A DNA stretch of 64,000 bases. Origin: Acetobacter farinalis (GTDB lineage: Bacteria > Pseudomonadota > Alphaproteobacteria > Acetobacterales > Acetobacteraceae). The notes below the pieces were generated by a model, which did no database searches, was not told the origin of the DNA, and worked only from the letters and a program-made list of their open reading frames with translations. The first letter of the stretch is position 1; each line of letters opens with the position of its first letter. Below are positions 1-13,654 of the stretch, piece after piece. The translations under genes and the position numbers were made by a program. The stretch lies in the NCBI RefSeq assembly GCF_026240015.1, contig NZ_JAPIUX010000004.1, positions 124,001-188,000 of the forward strand, given 5' to 3'.

Positions 1-590
1 TGTCTCATAAGCTTTCTCGCCCACGCAGTCTGCTGCCCCGTTTTGCGGTGTCAGGTCTCGCCGCTCTTGGCCTGCTGACAACCCTTGGCGGCTGTGGGGA
101 TGAGGAAAGTGCTTCCGTATCCTTCGCGCCCTCCTGCCCGCTCACACACATTCCGCCGGAAGCGGCGGATTATTACCTGTATGACGGCAAGACAGCGACA
201 TTTCCGCATCTGGTCACCCGTGCGAGCATCCTGAAGCTTCAGGGGGACTGTCTGGCTGCTGGCCCGAAGGATCTGAAAACCCGAATCGCGCTGCGTTTTG
301 TGGTGAACCGTGGCCCGGCGGCCACCAGCAGCACTGTCACGCTCCCGTGGTTTGTGGCCGTGCTGCATGGAGACAAAATTGTGAACAAGCACGTGTTCAG
401 ACACACGTTCGAATTCCCGGCCAACCTCTCCAGCATCTCCACGGATACCAAGGTCATCACGGTGGATCTGCCCATTCCACCCAAAAATACGGAGTCGGAC
501 TACCGGTTTGAAGTGGGCTTCCAGCTCACCAAGGACCAGCTTGATTATAACGAGACCCACCTGAAAAAAGTGGATTACCACGCCTACTGA
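1..590 (+). CDS. Predicted lipoprotein, conserved hypothetical (first base of the start codon lies outside the window)
   Basis: The frame is open from the first base, and the window opens with TG, so the ATG is very probably cut by one base, giving about 196 residues. The N-terminus has basic residues, a hydrophobic stretch and the lipobox LGGC with the lipidated Cys near residue 32, so the protein should be an outer- or inner-membrane lipoprotein facing the periplasm. The mature part has three further cysteines and a mixed beta-like composition. I do not recognise the family. A shorter start at the GTG at 48 would remove the basic part of the signal peptide and is less likely. A strong hairpin follows directly. 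Confidence 0.75.
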   Translation, partial: SHKLSRPRSLLPRFAVSGLAALGLLTTLGGCGDEESASVSFAPSCPLTHIPPEAADYYLYDGKTATFPHLVTRASILKLQGDCLAAGPKDLKTRIALRFVVNRGPAATSSTVTLPWFVAVLHGDKIVNKHVFRHTFEFPANLSSISTDTKVITVDLPIPPKNTESDYRFEVGFQLTKDQLDYNETHLKKVDYHAY

Positions 591-593
591 AGC

Positions 594-629
594 CCGGAGC
601 CGCAGGCAGCCTGTGCGCTGCGGCTCCGG
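594..629. terminator. Bidirectional hairpin between convergent genes
   Basis: There are perfect 12-bp arms (CCGGAGCCGCAG and its complement) around a 12-nt loop. The hairpin sits between the lipoprotein stop and the convergent kinase stop. There is no T-run, so termination efficiency is uncertain. Confidence 0.6.
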
Positions 630-639
630 TCAGCCTGCC

Positions 640-2004
640 TTATGAACCGGCAGGCTCCGCGGGGAAGCGCGCAGCCGCCACGGCAGCGCTCTGGCGGGCG
701 GCCAGAGCGGCTTCATCAAAGTCCTGCACGATTTCGTGAAAGAGCTGATACCAGTTCATCTTCACTTTCAGCCGCATGAAGACAGACCCCAGCCCCACGG
801 CAGAGCGGTCCACCAGCACGAATTCACGCGGCAGGCGCACACCACCGGTGCGCTGAAGCCCTTCATGAACGCGCGTGAGAATCTCACGCCCCTGAGCCGG
901 GTCGTTCCCTTCCTGAATATAACGCACGCGGTCATCCATCAGCGGCTGATACAGGAAACCGGCCCACTCATTCAGTACCTCGATTTTCTCAGGTGTCAGG
1001 TCGGTAAAGCCCCAAGCCTTATACGCCTTGGCAGCGAGTGCGTTATCCTTGGTCTGCAGGGCGCGGTAGAGATCAATATTGCCCTTGATGAAGGAGGGGC
1101 TGAAAATACGGATCGCCCCGAAATCCAGCAGGTTCAGGCCATAATCATCCCGCACGGTGAAGTTGCCCATATGCGGGTCTCCATGCACCACACCGTAGTG
1201 ATACAGCGGCACATACCACGCACGGAACAATGTGCGGGCAATTCTCTGCCTCTGCTCTTCACTCAGGCCGGCCTGAATCACGCTGTTCAGGCCACGGCCA
1301 TTCACCCACTCCATGGTCAGCAGGCGGCGGGTGCATAGTTCATCCACCGGCGCAGGGACCGTTACCTCCGGGCACTCAGCCAGAACACTGCGATACAGGC
1401 GCATGTTGGCCGCCTCGCGCTGGTAATCCAGCTCCTCCCGCAGGCGCTCGGTCAGTTCCTCCACCACATCATCCTGACGGATGGCGTTATCCAGACGGTG
1501 ATACACGCCAATCGCCATCCGGAACTGCCGCAGGTCCGCTTCCACTGCGGCATTCATGTCCGGATATTGCAGCTTGCAGGCCACCTGCCTGCCATCAACC
1601 AGCACGGCCTTATGCACCTGCCCAAGGCTGGCTGCTGCCGCGGCATCACGCCCGAAGGAACGAAAGTTCCGCTCCCAGCCCGCGCCCAGTTCCGCTGTCA
1701 TGCGGCGGCGGACAAAATTCCAGCCCATGGGCGGCGCATTGGCCTGCAACTGGGCCAGTTCTTCCGCATATTCTTCCGGCAGTGCGCCGGGAATGGTGGA
1801 GAGAAGCTGGGCTGCCTTCATCAGCGGCCCTTTCAGGCCGCCAAGAATGGATTTCAGCTCTTCCGCATGAGAGGCCCCGCCTGAGCGGAACCCCATCTTG
1901 TGCCCGGTAAGGCGGGCGGCAATGCCCCCCACGGTGCCAGTTGTCTGGACCATGCGGCGCAGTTCACCAAAAACGCCGCCATTATCCAGATCGCGTTCAG
2001 CCAT
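640..2004 (-). CDS. ABC1/AarF/UbiB-family atypical protein kinase
   Basis: The 454-residue protein carries the hallmarks of the ABC1 (UbiB/ADCK) fold. It has the Ala-rich nucleotide loop followed by SLGQVH, a catalytic-loop-like HGDPHMGNF and the metal-binding LLDFGA. The family's KxGQ motif appears here as KAAQ in GPLMKAAQLLS, a variant position worth noting. Members support ubiquinone biosynthesis or lipid homeostasis at the inner membrane; which of these applies cannot be read from sequence. The ATG is preceded by GGAG and lies one base after the stop of the upstream oligopeptidase gene, so the two are transcribed and probably translated together. I see no clear C-terminal membrane anchor, which argues against canonical UbiB. 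Confidence 0.85.
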   Translation of the reverse strand: MAERDLDNGGVFGELRRMVQTTGTVGGIAARLTGHKMGFRSGGASHAEELKSILGGLKGPLMKAAQLLSTIPGALPEEYAEELAQLQANAPPMGWNFVRRRMTAELGAGWERNFRSFGRDAAAAASLGQVHKAVLVDGRQVACKLQYPDMNAAVEADLRQFRMAIGVYHRLDNAIRQDDVVEELTERLREELDYQREAANMRLYRSVLAECPEVTVPAPVDELCTRRLLTMEWVNGRGLNSVIQAGLSEEQRQRIARTLFRAWYVPLYHYGVVHGDPHMGNFTVRDDYGLNLLDFGAIRIFSPSFIKGNIDLYRALQTKDNALAAKAYKAWGFTDLTPEKIEVLNEWAGFLYQPLMDDRVRYIQEGNDPAQGREILTRVHEGLQRTGGVRLPREFVLVDRSAVGLGSVFMRLKVKMNWYQLFHEIVQDFDEAALAARQSAAVAAARFPAEPAGS

Positions 2005-2005
2005 G

Positions 2006-3862
2006 TTATGCCTGCTCCAACTGGTCGATAAAGCCGGAAATCACATCCAGCCCCTTGCGCCAGAAGCCGGGGTCAGACGCATCCAGCCCGAACGGAGCCA
2101 GAAGCTCCCTGTGGCGTTTGGTGCCGCCTGCTTCCAGCATGGCAATATACTTATCCTGAAAGCCCGGTGTGCCTTCACTGAACACACCATACAGCGCATT
2201 CACCAGACAATCCCCAAAAGCATAGGCGTAGACATAGAACGGTGAATGGATGAAGTGCGGGATATAGGCCCAGAACACGCTGTAATCCGGCGTGAAGTTA
2301 AAGGCCGGGCCAAGGCTTTCCGTCTGCACCTGCTGCCAGATTTCTCCAATCCGTTCAGGCAGAAGCTCACCGGTTTTCCGTTCATCATGCACGCGGGTTT
2401 CAAAGTCGTAGAACGCAATCTGGCGCACCACGGTATTGAGCATGTCCTCCACCTTGCCTGCCAGCAGCGTGCGCTTGCGGGCCGGGTCAGTTTCCGCATC
2501 CAGCAGGGACTGGAATGTGAGCATTTCCCCAAACACGCTGGCCGTTTCAGCCAGTGTCAGCGGTGTGTTGGACAGGAAATAGCCCTGCTTTGCCGCCAGA
2601 ACCTGATGCACGCCGTGGCCCAGCTCATGTGCCAGTGTCATGACATCCCGCGTGCGGCCATGATAGTTCAGCAGGATAAACGGATGGGCGGAGGGCACAG
2701 TGGGGTGTGCAAAAGCGCCCGGAGACTTGCCGGGCACAGGCGGCACATCAATCCACGGATGCGTCAGGAAAGTGGTGATGACGCGGCCCATGCGCGGGTC
2801 AAAATCATCATAGGCTTTCTGCACGATCTGCTTGGCTTCATCCCACGGAATTTTGCGGTCTTCACAGCCGGGCAGCGGGGCATTGCGGTCCCAGTGCTCC
2901 AGCTTGTCCAGCCCCATCCATTTGGCTTTCAGCGCGTAGTAGCGATGCGCAAGGCGGGGGTAGTCCTGCCGCACGGCGGATACCAGCGCATCCACCACCT
3001 CATCTTCCACCATGTTGGACAGATTGCGTGAGGAGGTAGGCCGGGCGTAATGGCGCAGGCCATCAGAAATCGCCTTGTCCTTGGCCAGCGTGTTGGTAAT
3101 AAGGGCAAACAGCCGCACATTCTCGGCAAACACCTTGCCCACCGCTTTCCCGGCCTGCTCGCGCACCGCACGATCGGAATCGGAAAGGCGGTTCAGCGCA
3201 TCCCCTACCGGCATTTCCTCGCCATCCAGCGTGACACGCAGGGCGGCAATGGTCTCATCAAACAGGCGGGACCAGGACTGGGCTCCGGTTACGGATTTTT
3301 CCAGCAGCACCTTTTCAACCTCATCAGAAAGCTGATGCGGGCGGAACAGGCGGGTATCATCCAGAAACGGTTTCCAGCGGGCCAGAGCAGGGTCCCGCAC
3401 CTTCTCCGCCAGATCGGCATCATCCAGCCGGTTGAGTTCCAGCGTGAAAAACAGCAGGTGCGCGGAAATATCCGTCAGTCTCTCACTGATAGACTGGCTG
3501 AAGCGACTGATGGCAGTATCCGAGGAATTGGCGGCAAACAGCAGCGAGGCATAGGACCCGGCCTTGCCCAGCGTTTCTTCCAGCGCTTCACAGGAGCGGA
3601 TTGCCTCCGCGAGTTCCGCGCCGGACAACTCCGCCAGCTTGCCCTGATAGCGGCTGGCGAATGCGCGGGCCTGCTGCTCGGCCTGATCCAGATCCTGACG
3701 GATCGCGGGATCTTCCATGCTGTTATAAAGAGCCGAAAGGTCCCAGCGCGGAAGGGCGGAAGTCCCCTGCCCCTGCGCGGGACTGGTTGCGGCCACTGTT
3801 CCGGCGTCGGCAGCGAAGGCCGGAAGCCGGGATGAACGGAGAAGGTGCGCTGTATGTTCCAT
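2006..3862 (-). CDS. pepF: Oligoendopeptidase F family (M3) metallopeptidase
   Basis: At 618 residues this matches the M3 oligopeptidase family. The zinc motif HELGHGVHQ (HExxH) is in the C-terminal half, and the downstream helix TLAETASVFGEM supplies the third Glu ligand. There is no signal peptide, so it is expected to be cytosolic and to degrade short peptides. The ATG at 3862 has AGGA about 8 bases upstream. It is the first gene of a two-gene unit with the ABC1-type kinase. The PepF subfamily name is by family resemblance; substrate range is unknown. Confidence 0.88.
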   Translation of the reverse strand: MEHTAHLLRSSRLPAFAADAGTVAATSPAQGQGTSALPRWDLSALYNSMEDPAIRQDLDQAEQQARAFASRYQGKLAELSGAELAEAIRSCEALEETLGKAGSYASLLFAANSSDTAISRFSQSISERLTDISAHLLFFTLELNRLDDADLAEKVRDPALARWKPFLDDTRLFRPHQLSDEVEKVLLEKSVTGAQSWSRLFDETIAALRVTLDGEEMPVGDALNRLSDSDRAVREQAGKAVGKVFAENVRLFALITNTLAKDKAISDGLRHYARPTSSRNLSNMVEDEVVDALVSAVRQDYPRLAHRYYALKAKWMGLDKLEHWDRNAPLPGCEDRKIPWDEAKQIVQKAYDDFDPRMGRVITTFLTHPWIDVPPVPGKSPGAFAHPTVPSAHPFILLNYHGRTRDVMTLAHELGHGVHQVLAAKQGYFLSNTPLTLAETASVFGEMLTFQSLLDAETDPARKRTLLAGKVEDMLNTVVRQIAFYDFETRVHDERKTGELLPERIGEIWQQVQTESLGPAFNFTPDYSVFWAYIPHFIHSPFYVYAYAFGDCLVNALYGVFSEGTPGFQDKYIAMLEAGGTKRHRELLAPFGLDASDPGFWRKGLDVISGFIDQLEQA

Positions 3863-4043
3863 ATCCGCATCCTACCGTGCAATTCGGCATGAGGCGAGTA
3901 CATGTGCGCGCAAACGGGGTTCACATACAGCGCAGGTCAGGCGGCCCTGAAGGCCCGGTTTCCGAAAGCCTCCCCCTGCTTCATACACAGAGGAAACAAG
4001 GGGAGGTCATTCAGGATACTCCTGCTTTCAGACGCATGCCTGA

Positions 4044-8599
<4,556 letters not shown>

Positions 8600-8600
<1 letters not shown>

Positions 8601-10048
8601 TATCCCTGCTCCGCCACGGCCTGCGCCGTTGCGTGTGTTTCAATCCATTGATGAATGCGTTCCGCCGCATCCCGACCATCGCGAATAGCCCACACCACCA
8701 GACTGGCGCCGCGCACGATATCCCCCGCGGCGAACACGCCCGGCAGGCTGGTCATGAAGCTCTCATGCCCGACTTTCAGTGTGCCCCAGCGGGACACGGC
8801 AAGGTCAGGCTGGCCCCACAGTTGCGGGAGTGGTTCCGGGTCAAACCCCAGAGCCTTGATCACCAGATCAGCTTCCAGCGTGAAGGAGCCGCCTTCCTGC
8901 GGTTCCACGGACTGGCGGCCCGTGGCATCCGGCAGGCCAAGCTTCATCCGGGTGGCGCGTACAGCCGTCACATGCTCATCACCCAGAAAGGCTTCCGGGG
9001 CAGAGAGCCAGACAAACTCCACACCTTCCTCTTCCGCGTTTTTCACTTCCCGCACGGAACCCGGCATGTTGGCCTTGTCACGCCGGTAAAGACATTTGAC
9101 GGATTTTGCTCCCTGCCGGATGGCCGTGCGCACGCAATCCATGGCGGTATCGCCGCCACCCAGAACCACGACATTTTTGCCTTCGGCATTCAGCGCCTGA
9201 GCCTCGTCCGGCAGGGCATCCCCCAGAGAGCGGCGGTTGGAGGCCGTCAGATAGTCCAGTGCGCGTTCAATTCCTGCCAGACCAGCGCCGGGGCCACCAA
9301 TCTCACGGGATTTGTAGACACCGGTGGCAATCAGAACAGCCTGATGGCGGCTGCGCAGTTCTTCAAAGGAGAGATCTCCCGCACCGCTGCCGACACCCTG
9401 CCCCAGATGGAACACCACACCGCTTTCCACCAGCAGCGCATGGCGGCGGGCCACAATGTCCTTCTCCAGCTTGAAGCCGGGAATGCCATATACCAGCAGG
9501 CCGCCCACGCGGTCATACCGGTCATACACATGGACCTGATACCCCGCTGCACGCAGGCGCTCAGCCGCTGCAAGCCCCGCCGGACCCGCACCGACAATCC
9601 CGACGGATTCCGGCCGTTCCTGTGCAGGGCGTGTGGGTTTGACCCAGTTCTTCTCGAACGCGGTATCAGTAATGTACCGCTCGATCGCACCGATGGTCAC
9701 ACTCTCGAACCCCGGCTCAATCACGCAGCTTCCCTCGCACAGCCGGTCCTGCGGGCAGATGCGACCACAAATTTCCGGGAAGGTATTGGTGGCGGATGAG
9801 ACCTCATAGGCTTCTTCAAGACGCCCCTGCGCCGTGAGCATCAGCCAGTCCGGGATGTTGTTGCCCAACGGGCAATGCACAGAGCAGAACGGCACCCCGC
9901 ACTGCGAGCACCGGCTGGCCTGCTCACCAGCCTCGGCAGGCGCAAAGTCTTCATAAATTTCATTGAAATCCGCCCGCCGCGCCTGCGCAGTGCGCTTATC
10001 AGGCTGCTGTTGAGCGACAGAGACAAATTTCAGCATCGGTGTGGTCAT
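8600..10048 (-). CDS. gltD: Glutamate synthase (NADPH), small subunit
   Basis: The protein carries two N-terminal cysteine clusters (CSQCGVPFCSVHC and CGRICPQDRLCEGSC) for 4Fe-4S centres. An FAD Rossmann motif, GAGPAGLAAA, and an NADPH motif, LGGGDTAMD, follow. It supplies electrons from NADPH to the GltB subunit encoded next. I chose the ATG at 10048, giving 482 residues beginning MTTPMLKF. A TTG 48 bases further upstream would add 16 residues without family support. It is the promoter-proximal gene of the gltDB operon; nothing obviously regulatory is visible in the 180 bp upstream. Confidence 0.95.
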
Positions 10049-10228
10049 AAGGCGGTTCCCGGAGAAAGGGCGCACGACGGACAAGCTGCGCTCCAAACAA
10101 GCCAGACTGAGGTAGCGCCTTATGCCTTACCCTGAAAAGACAGCATTGCTGCCCTTTCTGGAATTTTTCTCTTTTTAAGACGATTCTCTGATTTTCACCT
10201 CACTCAAATAGGTGCCAGATCGGACCAT

Positions 10229-11197
10229 TCATAAGTTAACTACATGTTTTTCAACAACAACTCCAGAGCGCCCGCCCCCTGCCCGATAACGGGCCAGATA
10301 AAACGGCACGATCGCCTCAATGCTCCGTGGCTCCAGACCAAGGGCGGTAAAGCCTGATTGACCGGCGGGCACGACATTATCCTGCGAGAGCATCAGAAGC
10401 TGGTCCCGTGTCAGAAGATGCCCGGGCAGATGCTCAAGAACAGCCGCCTGCATCCGCGCCAGACCCTGCGGGACGACGTACAGCAGACGAGAGCGCTGCG
10501 TTGTGTGCAGAACCCACTGGTAAATCTGCTTCATGGTCAGGACATCCGGCCCGCCGAGATCCCACTCTCGCCCGGCCAGAGCCGGCTCCTGCACCAGACG
10601 CGCGATAACCTGCGCGACATCCCCCACATAAACAGGCTGGAGGCGGGTATCCGCACCATACACGGGCAATACAGGCAGGTAGCGGGCCAGAGCTGCAAAT
10701 GTGTTGAAGAAATGGTCTTCCGGCCCGAAAATAACAGAGGGCCGGACAATGGAGGCATGCGGTATCGCGGCTCTTACGGCAGCCTCTCCCGCGGCACGAC
10801 TCCGCCCATAGGCCGATGGTGCTGAAGGCGATGCCCCCAGCGCGGACACCTGCACAAACACAGGCACTCCGGCAGCGGCCGCCAGACGCGCCACGCGCCC
10901 GGCCCCCTCCACATTGACAGCCTCAAGCCCCTGCCCGGACGAAGCGCCAAGAACCGCCGCCAGATTGATAACAACAGACGCGCCATCCACCACGCAGGCC
11001 ACAGACCCCTCATCCAGCACAGACGCATAAAACGGCGCAATCTGCCCGACATCCCCCAGACTGCGCAGGGCCGCGGCCCTGTCTGGCCTGCGGCAGGCTA
11101 TACGGATCCGGTAGCCCGCTTCCGCCAGGTGCTGGACAACGTAGCGCCCGAGAAACCCGCTTCCCCCCAAAACTGTCGCGATCTTCTGTTCCATCAT
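10229..11197 (-). CDS. NDUFA9-like NAD(P)-binding protein (complex I-associated SDR family)
   Basis: The N-terminus has the nucleotide-binding motif GGSGFLG within the first 20 residues. A YGRSRAAGE segment and an IVRPSVIFGPEDHFFN block follow, both typical of the atypical short-chain dehydrogenases related to mitochondrial NDUFA9. In alphaproteobacteria these are thought to be structural or assembly partners of NADH:quinone oxidoreductase; a role in quinone or lipid chemistry is also possible. The length of 322 residues fits the family. The ATG at 11197 has AGGAG six to ten bases upstream. No nuo genes are in the window, so the complex I link rests on family resemblance only. Confidence 0.82.
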   Translation of the reverse strand: MMEQKIATVLGGSGFLGRYVVQHLAEAGYRIRIACRRPDRAAALRSLGDVGQIAPFYASVLDEGSVACVVDGASVVINLAAVLGASSGQGLEAVNVEGAGRVARLAAAAGVPVFVQVSALGASPSAPSAYGRSRAAGEAAVRAAIPHASIVRPSVIFGPEDHFFNTFAALARYLPVLPVYGADTRLQPVYVGDVAQVIARLVQEPALAGREWDLGGPDVLTMKQIYQWVLHTTQRSRLLYVVPQGLARMQAAVLEHLPGHLLTRDQLLMLSQDNVVPAGQSGFTALGLEPRSIEAIVPFYLARYRAGGGRSGVVVEKHVVNL

Positions 11198-11497
11198 GAC
11201 TTTGCTCCTGCCCTGTGCCTACCTGTGTCTTCTGATGATGCGAACTCTACGCCCTTTTTACACCATCAGGCTGCGCACAAATGGTTCAGCACATCGGATG
11301 AACGGTGCGATGGCCGCCGCCAGCATGGACAGCCGCATCCGAAAATCGGCGGTTTTCCGGGTATTTCACCCACCCGGACACCGAGGTGAAGGCGAAATGA
11401 AACAAAACTGAAGAAAAATGTATTTTCCCCGTTGACGGCGTTTGGGGGGCAAGCTAAATACCCCTTCACCAGCCGGGGTGACCCGGTTGCTCTCTGA
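11198..11497. other. Intergenic spacer between the NDUFA9-like gene and tRNA-Leu
   Basis: This should hold the leftward promoter of the NDUFA9-like gene and the rightward promoter of tRNA-Leu. I see no convincing coding sequence and no clear named motif. Confidence 0.4.
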
Positions 11498-11584
11498 GCC
11501 CAGATGGCGGAATTGGTAGACGCGCAGGTTTCAGGTATCTGTGGCCGCAAGGTCGTGGAAGTTCGAGTCTTCTTCTGGGCACCA
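11498..11584 (+). tRNA. tRNA-Leu (anticodon CAG)
   Basis: The 87-nt gene includes an encoded CCA. The acceptor arms GCCCAGA and TCTGGGC pair fully. The D-arm region is GCGGAATTGGTAGACGC, the anticodon loop TTCAGGT gives anticodon CAG, a variable arm of class II length follows, and the T-loop is GTTCGAGTC. It is followed immediately by a rho-independent terminator. Confidence 0.96.
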
Positions 11585-11613
11585 AAAAAACCGCAGGCAA
11601 CTGCGGTTTTTTT
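11585..11613 (+). terminator. Rho-independent terminator of tRNA-Leu
   Basis: An A-run plus CCGCAG pairs with CTGCGG plus a T-run across a GCAA tetraloop, ending in seven T residues. It begins right after the CCA end. Confidence 0.9.
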
Positions 11614-11851
11614 GTATCTACTGCTCTTCATCTCCGTGCCTTTGATGTCATGAGAACCGGTGAGGCAGTCTTCCCCTCGTCTGATCTGAAAATATATTCT
11701 CCTGACAGAATTTTTCTCAGAGAGGGGCGAAATACGCCCCCGCCATTCTCGCTGACAACCTCCCAAAACAGAGTGCCTGGAAGGCCAGCTCCTTCCAGCT
11801 TTCGCCGCGCATTCAGGCGTCATTTCCCTCCCCTTTGGGCCCCGTGAACAC

Positions 11852-11898
11852 TTATCCCCAGAATCTGAGGATGCCTGAGTGGGTAAGCCTGTGGATAA
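11852..11898. repeat. DnaA-box inverted pair, copy 1 of a 47-bp repeat
   Basis: TTATCCCCA at 11852-11860 faces TGTGGATAA at 11890-11898. The right one is a perfect reverse DnaA box (TTATCCACA); the left differs at one base. A second copy with identical 47-bp span and a partly conserved interior (including GGGTAAGC before the right box) lies at 29230-29276. Confidence 0.7.
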
Positions 11899-11968
11899 TG
11901 GGTACATCATGCCGGGATTATGTCAGTACCCATCAAAGGACACGCGAAACCACCCGGAATCAAAAAAA

Positions 11969-12010
11969 ATGGCCCGGCTCTCCTGCATGAAGCAGAAAGA
12001 ACCGGGCCAT
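11969..12010. terminator. Bidirectional terminator downstream of the lysis cassette
   Basis: Arms ATGGCCCGG and CCGGGCCAT are separated by 24 nt. An A-run lies on the left and CTTTTT on the right, so the hairpin ends transcription in both directions. The leftward gene at 12043 ends just before it. Confidence 0.75.
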
Positions 12011-12042
12011 ACTTTTTCAAAAAAGATGTTTTTCAGGAAGAA

Positions 12043-12177
12043 TCAGGATTTCCGCATCAGCCGGACCAGCATGATCAGAAATCCTGCAACAGCCGTACTC
12101 ACAAGAACAATAATACGGGCAACCGGCTTCTGGCGCTCTCTCATGTCTTCAGAAAGTTTTTCCATCACACACGCCAT
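12043..12177 (-). CDS. Small single-span membrane protein, last gene of the lysis cassette
   Basis: A frame of 40-44 residues starts at ATG 12177 or ATG 12165. The second fits better with AAAGGA about ten bases upstream. The product has a charged amphipathic N-terminus, one hydrophobic segment (IIVLVSTAVAGFLIMLV) and a basic tail. It ends 33 bases before a terminator and runs in the same direction as the hydrolase and holin-like genes. The size and topology suit a pinholin or a small phage accessory protein, but no family is recognised. A longer GTG start at 12243 is possible. Confidence 0.45.
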   Translation of the reverse strand: MACVMEKLSEDMRERQKPVARIIVLVSTAVAGFLIMLVRLMRKS

Positions 12178-12357
12178 CCTTTTCAAAGCGGAAGTGTTCC
12201 GCACACCGCACCGTTCCCACCCATGCTGCTCTTCCAGAATCACATCATGGGCACCATCAGCACCCGGACACCAGAAAGCAGAGAGGACAAGAACCCTGCG
12301 GTGTTAACCCTCTCCCACAAAAAAAGCCAAAGCAAGGCAGCCCGCGCTGTGAGTCCT

Positions 12358-12690
12358 TCATGCACCCGCAGACGGTGCATTGCTCTGTGGAGCACCAGAC
12401 GCACCCGCTTCCGCACCAGCTTTCTGCTCCGGCTGGCCGGACGTGGAGGGAGCTGATGCAAGGCGGTTGGCCGCCCACCCGAAATTCAACCCGACCAGAG
12501 AAACAGCCTTATAAATTCCCGTCCAGAATGAACCGGCATGCGGCACAGGCACAACGGTGCTGACAGCCCCGCAAACAACAATCACCATACAGATCAGGGT
12601 GTTCCAGGCTTCCGGCACATATGCCATGAGTGTGGGAATAAGCGTGACAACGCCGCTGACTTTGGCGCCGGTGAGCAGTGTCTGTTTCAT
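12358..12690 (-). CDS. Holin-like small membrane protein
   Basis: This 110-residue protein has hydrophobic segments near residues 10-50, a conserved-looking FWTGIYKAVSLVGLNFGWAAN block, and a low-complexity Ala/Gly/Ser/Pro tail. Its start overlaps the stop of the cell-wall hydrolase gene by four bases (ATGA). That is the usual layout of holin-endolysin pairs, and it supports the function more than the sequence does. The tail could be a surface-exposed tether. No other phage genes are nearby. Confidence 0.55.
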   Translation of the reverse strand: MKQTLLTGAKVSGVVTLIPTLMAYVPEAWNTLICMVIVVCGAVSTVVPVPHAGSFWTGIYKAVSLVGLNFGWAANRLASAPSTSGQPEQKAGAEAGASGAPQSNAPSAGA

Positions 12691-13103
12691 GATGCATCTC
12701 CTTTGAGGCCAATCCGGTAAAATGCGTGATGGCCTAATGTTTTTGTGTAAAACTGTGGTTGCGCCCAGAGGGGCGCCTTGCTGCGCCAGTCATAGTAATG
12801 ATCAGCGCCCCCCGTACTATCCGGGAGCGTCTGGCGAAGGAGCAGAAGAGCAAGATCAAGGGCCTGCCGGAACTGCGGATCGGCCCGCGTGACCCGCAAG
12901 AGCGCGCTCCTGTTCGGGTCTGTCATGTTCCAGCAGGAAAACTGGCTGCGGGCCGTGCAGACAGATACAATATCGTGCCCCCACCAACCCGGCTGTGCCA
13001 CGCGGTTTGCAATCACGTTCAGCACGGCGTGAAGGCCTGCCACACCTTCCCCCCGCGCCTCGCCCCATGCCGTACGGGCCGCGATATCAACAGGGCTTTT
13101 CAT
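12687..13103 (-). CDS. Cell wall hydrolase, SleB-like, phage endolysin type
   Basis: The 138-residue protein has the features of SleB-type hydrolases. These are a WGEARGEGVAGLHAVLNVI block with the catalytic Glu, an NRV segment, then QFSCW and a C-terminal YYDW/FY core. There is no signal peptide, so release would need a holin, which the next overlapping gene can supply. It is flanked on both sides by four-base ATGA overlaps, so the three genes form a compact unit. In a prophage this would be the lysis module; here it stands alone. Confidence 0.75.
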   Translation of the reverse strand: MKSPVDIAARTAWGEARGEGVAGLHAVLNVIANRVAQPGWWGHDIVSVCTARSQFSCWNMTDPNRSALLRVTRADPQFRQALDLALLLLRQTLPDSTGGADHYYDWRSKAPLWAQPQFYTKTLGHHAFYRIGLKGDAS

Positions 13104-13492
13104 GACGCACCCCCGATCAGGGACGTGCAGAAATCCCAGATAGCTTGCCCCATCTGGGCCCAGCTCAACAGGCTGGTTGCCAGCGCAATACAGGTGACTG
13201 TCACCCAGTTTGCCAGCCGGAGTCCGCCTTCTATGCGCGCCAGCCGTTCGGAAACCTCCGCATCCCGCACTTGCGCGTCCCGGTTTATCTCGTCCACACG
13301 CGTCATGATTTCATGGCGCGTGCGTGCGGCGTGGTCTCCCACAGCCTGTGTCAGATCACGTCGCAGGTCTGAAAACTGCCTTGAAAGTGTATCCAGCCCA
13401 TCCTGAAGGTGGTCATGCCCCCCTTCAACACGCGCCACACGTTCGCGCAGAAGTGCGACTTCCTCGGCTGTTGCGCAGCGTTGGTCTTGCAT
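13100..13492 (-). CDS. Coiled-coil protein with one C-terminal membrane segment, first gene of the lysis cassette
   Basis: The start chosen is the ATG at 13492 (MQDQRCAT), giving 130 residues. An upstream ATG at 13519 would lie inside a terminator hairpin. Residues 10-80 are rich in charged heptads and probably form a coiled coil. A hydrophobic segment, WVTVTCIALATSLLSW, lies near the C-terminus. Its stop overlaps the hydrolase start. The shape recalls spanin-like or haemolysin-XhlA-like lysis accessories, but that is inference from topology and context. Confidence 0.55.
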   Translation of the reverse strand: MQDQRCATAEEVALLRERVARVEGGHDHLQDGLDTLSRQFSDLRRDLTQAVGDHAARTRHEIMTRVDEINRDAQVRDAEVSERLARIEGGLRLANWVTVTCIALATSLLSWAQMGQAIWDFCTSLIGGAS

Positions 13493-13511
13493 TATTTTGC
13501 CCGGAAAAAGA

Positions 13512-13535
13512 AAAGCCACCCAAACGGGTGGCTTT
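13512..13535 (-). terminator. Rho-independent terminator of the TonB-dependent receptor gene
   Basis: Read leftward, the arms AAAGCCACCC and GGGTGGCTTT have a 4-nt loop and are followed by TTCTTTTT. It lies between the receptor stop and the first lysis-cassette gene, so the cassette must have its own promoter or rely on read-through. Confidence 0.85.
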
Positions 13536-13654
13536 ATGAAAACGGGCCAGAAGAGATATGGTCTTTCTGCCCGAACCTTATCCAGCTTTAAGCATGACCA
13601 CGCGGGGTATCAACAGGCCTTACACCGGGCACACGGCCCTGTGCCCGCGCACCC

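Larger units (their letters stand above)
11614..12042. other. Non-coding spacer holding a DnaA-box pair and a hairpin
   Basis: About 430 bp lie between the tRNA-Leu terminator and the small membrane gene of the lysis cassette. I see no credible coding sequence. It contains an inverted pair of DnaA-box-like nonamers (11852-11898) and a bidirectional terminator (11969-12010). Confidence 0.5.

Noticed and set aside
11266..11910. 214-codon leftward open frame
   Set aside because: It runs antisense across tRNA-Leu and its terminator and has no recognisable domain or plausible start context.
12043..13519. A complete prophage at 12-13.5 kb
   Set aside because: Only lysis-type genes are present. 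No integrase, capsid, tail, portal or terminase genes flank them, and the neighbours on both sides are chromosomal.
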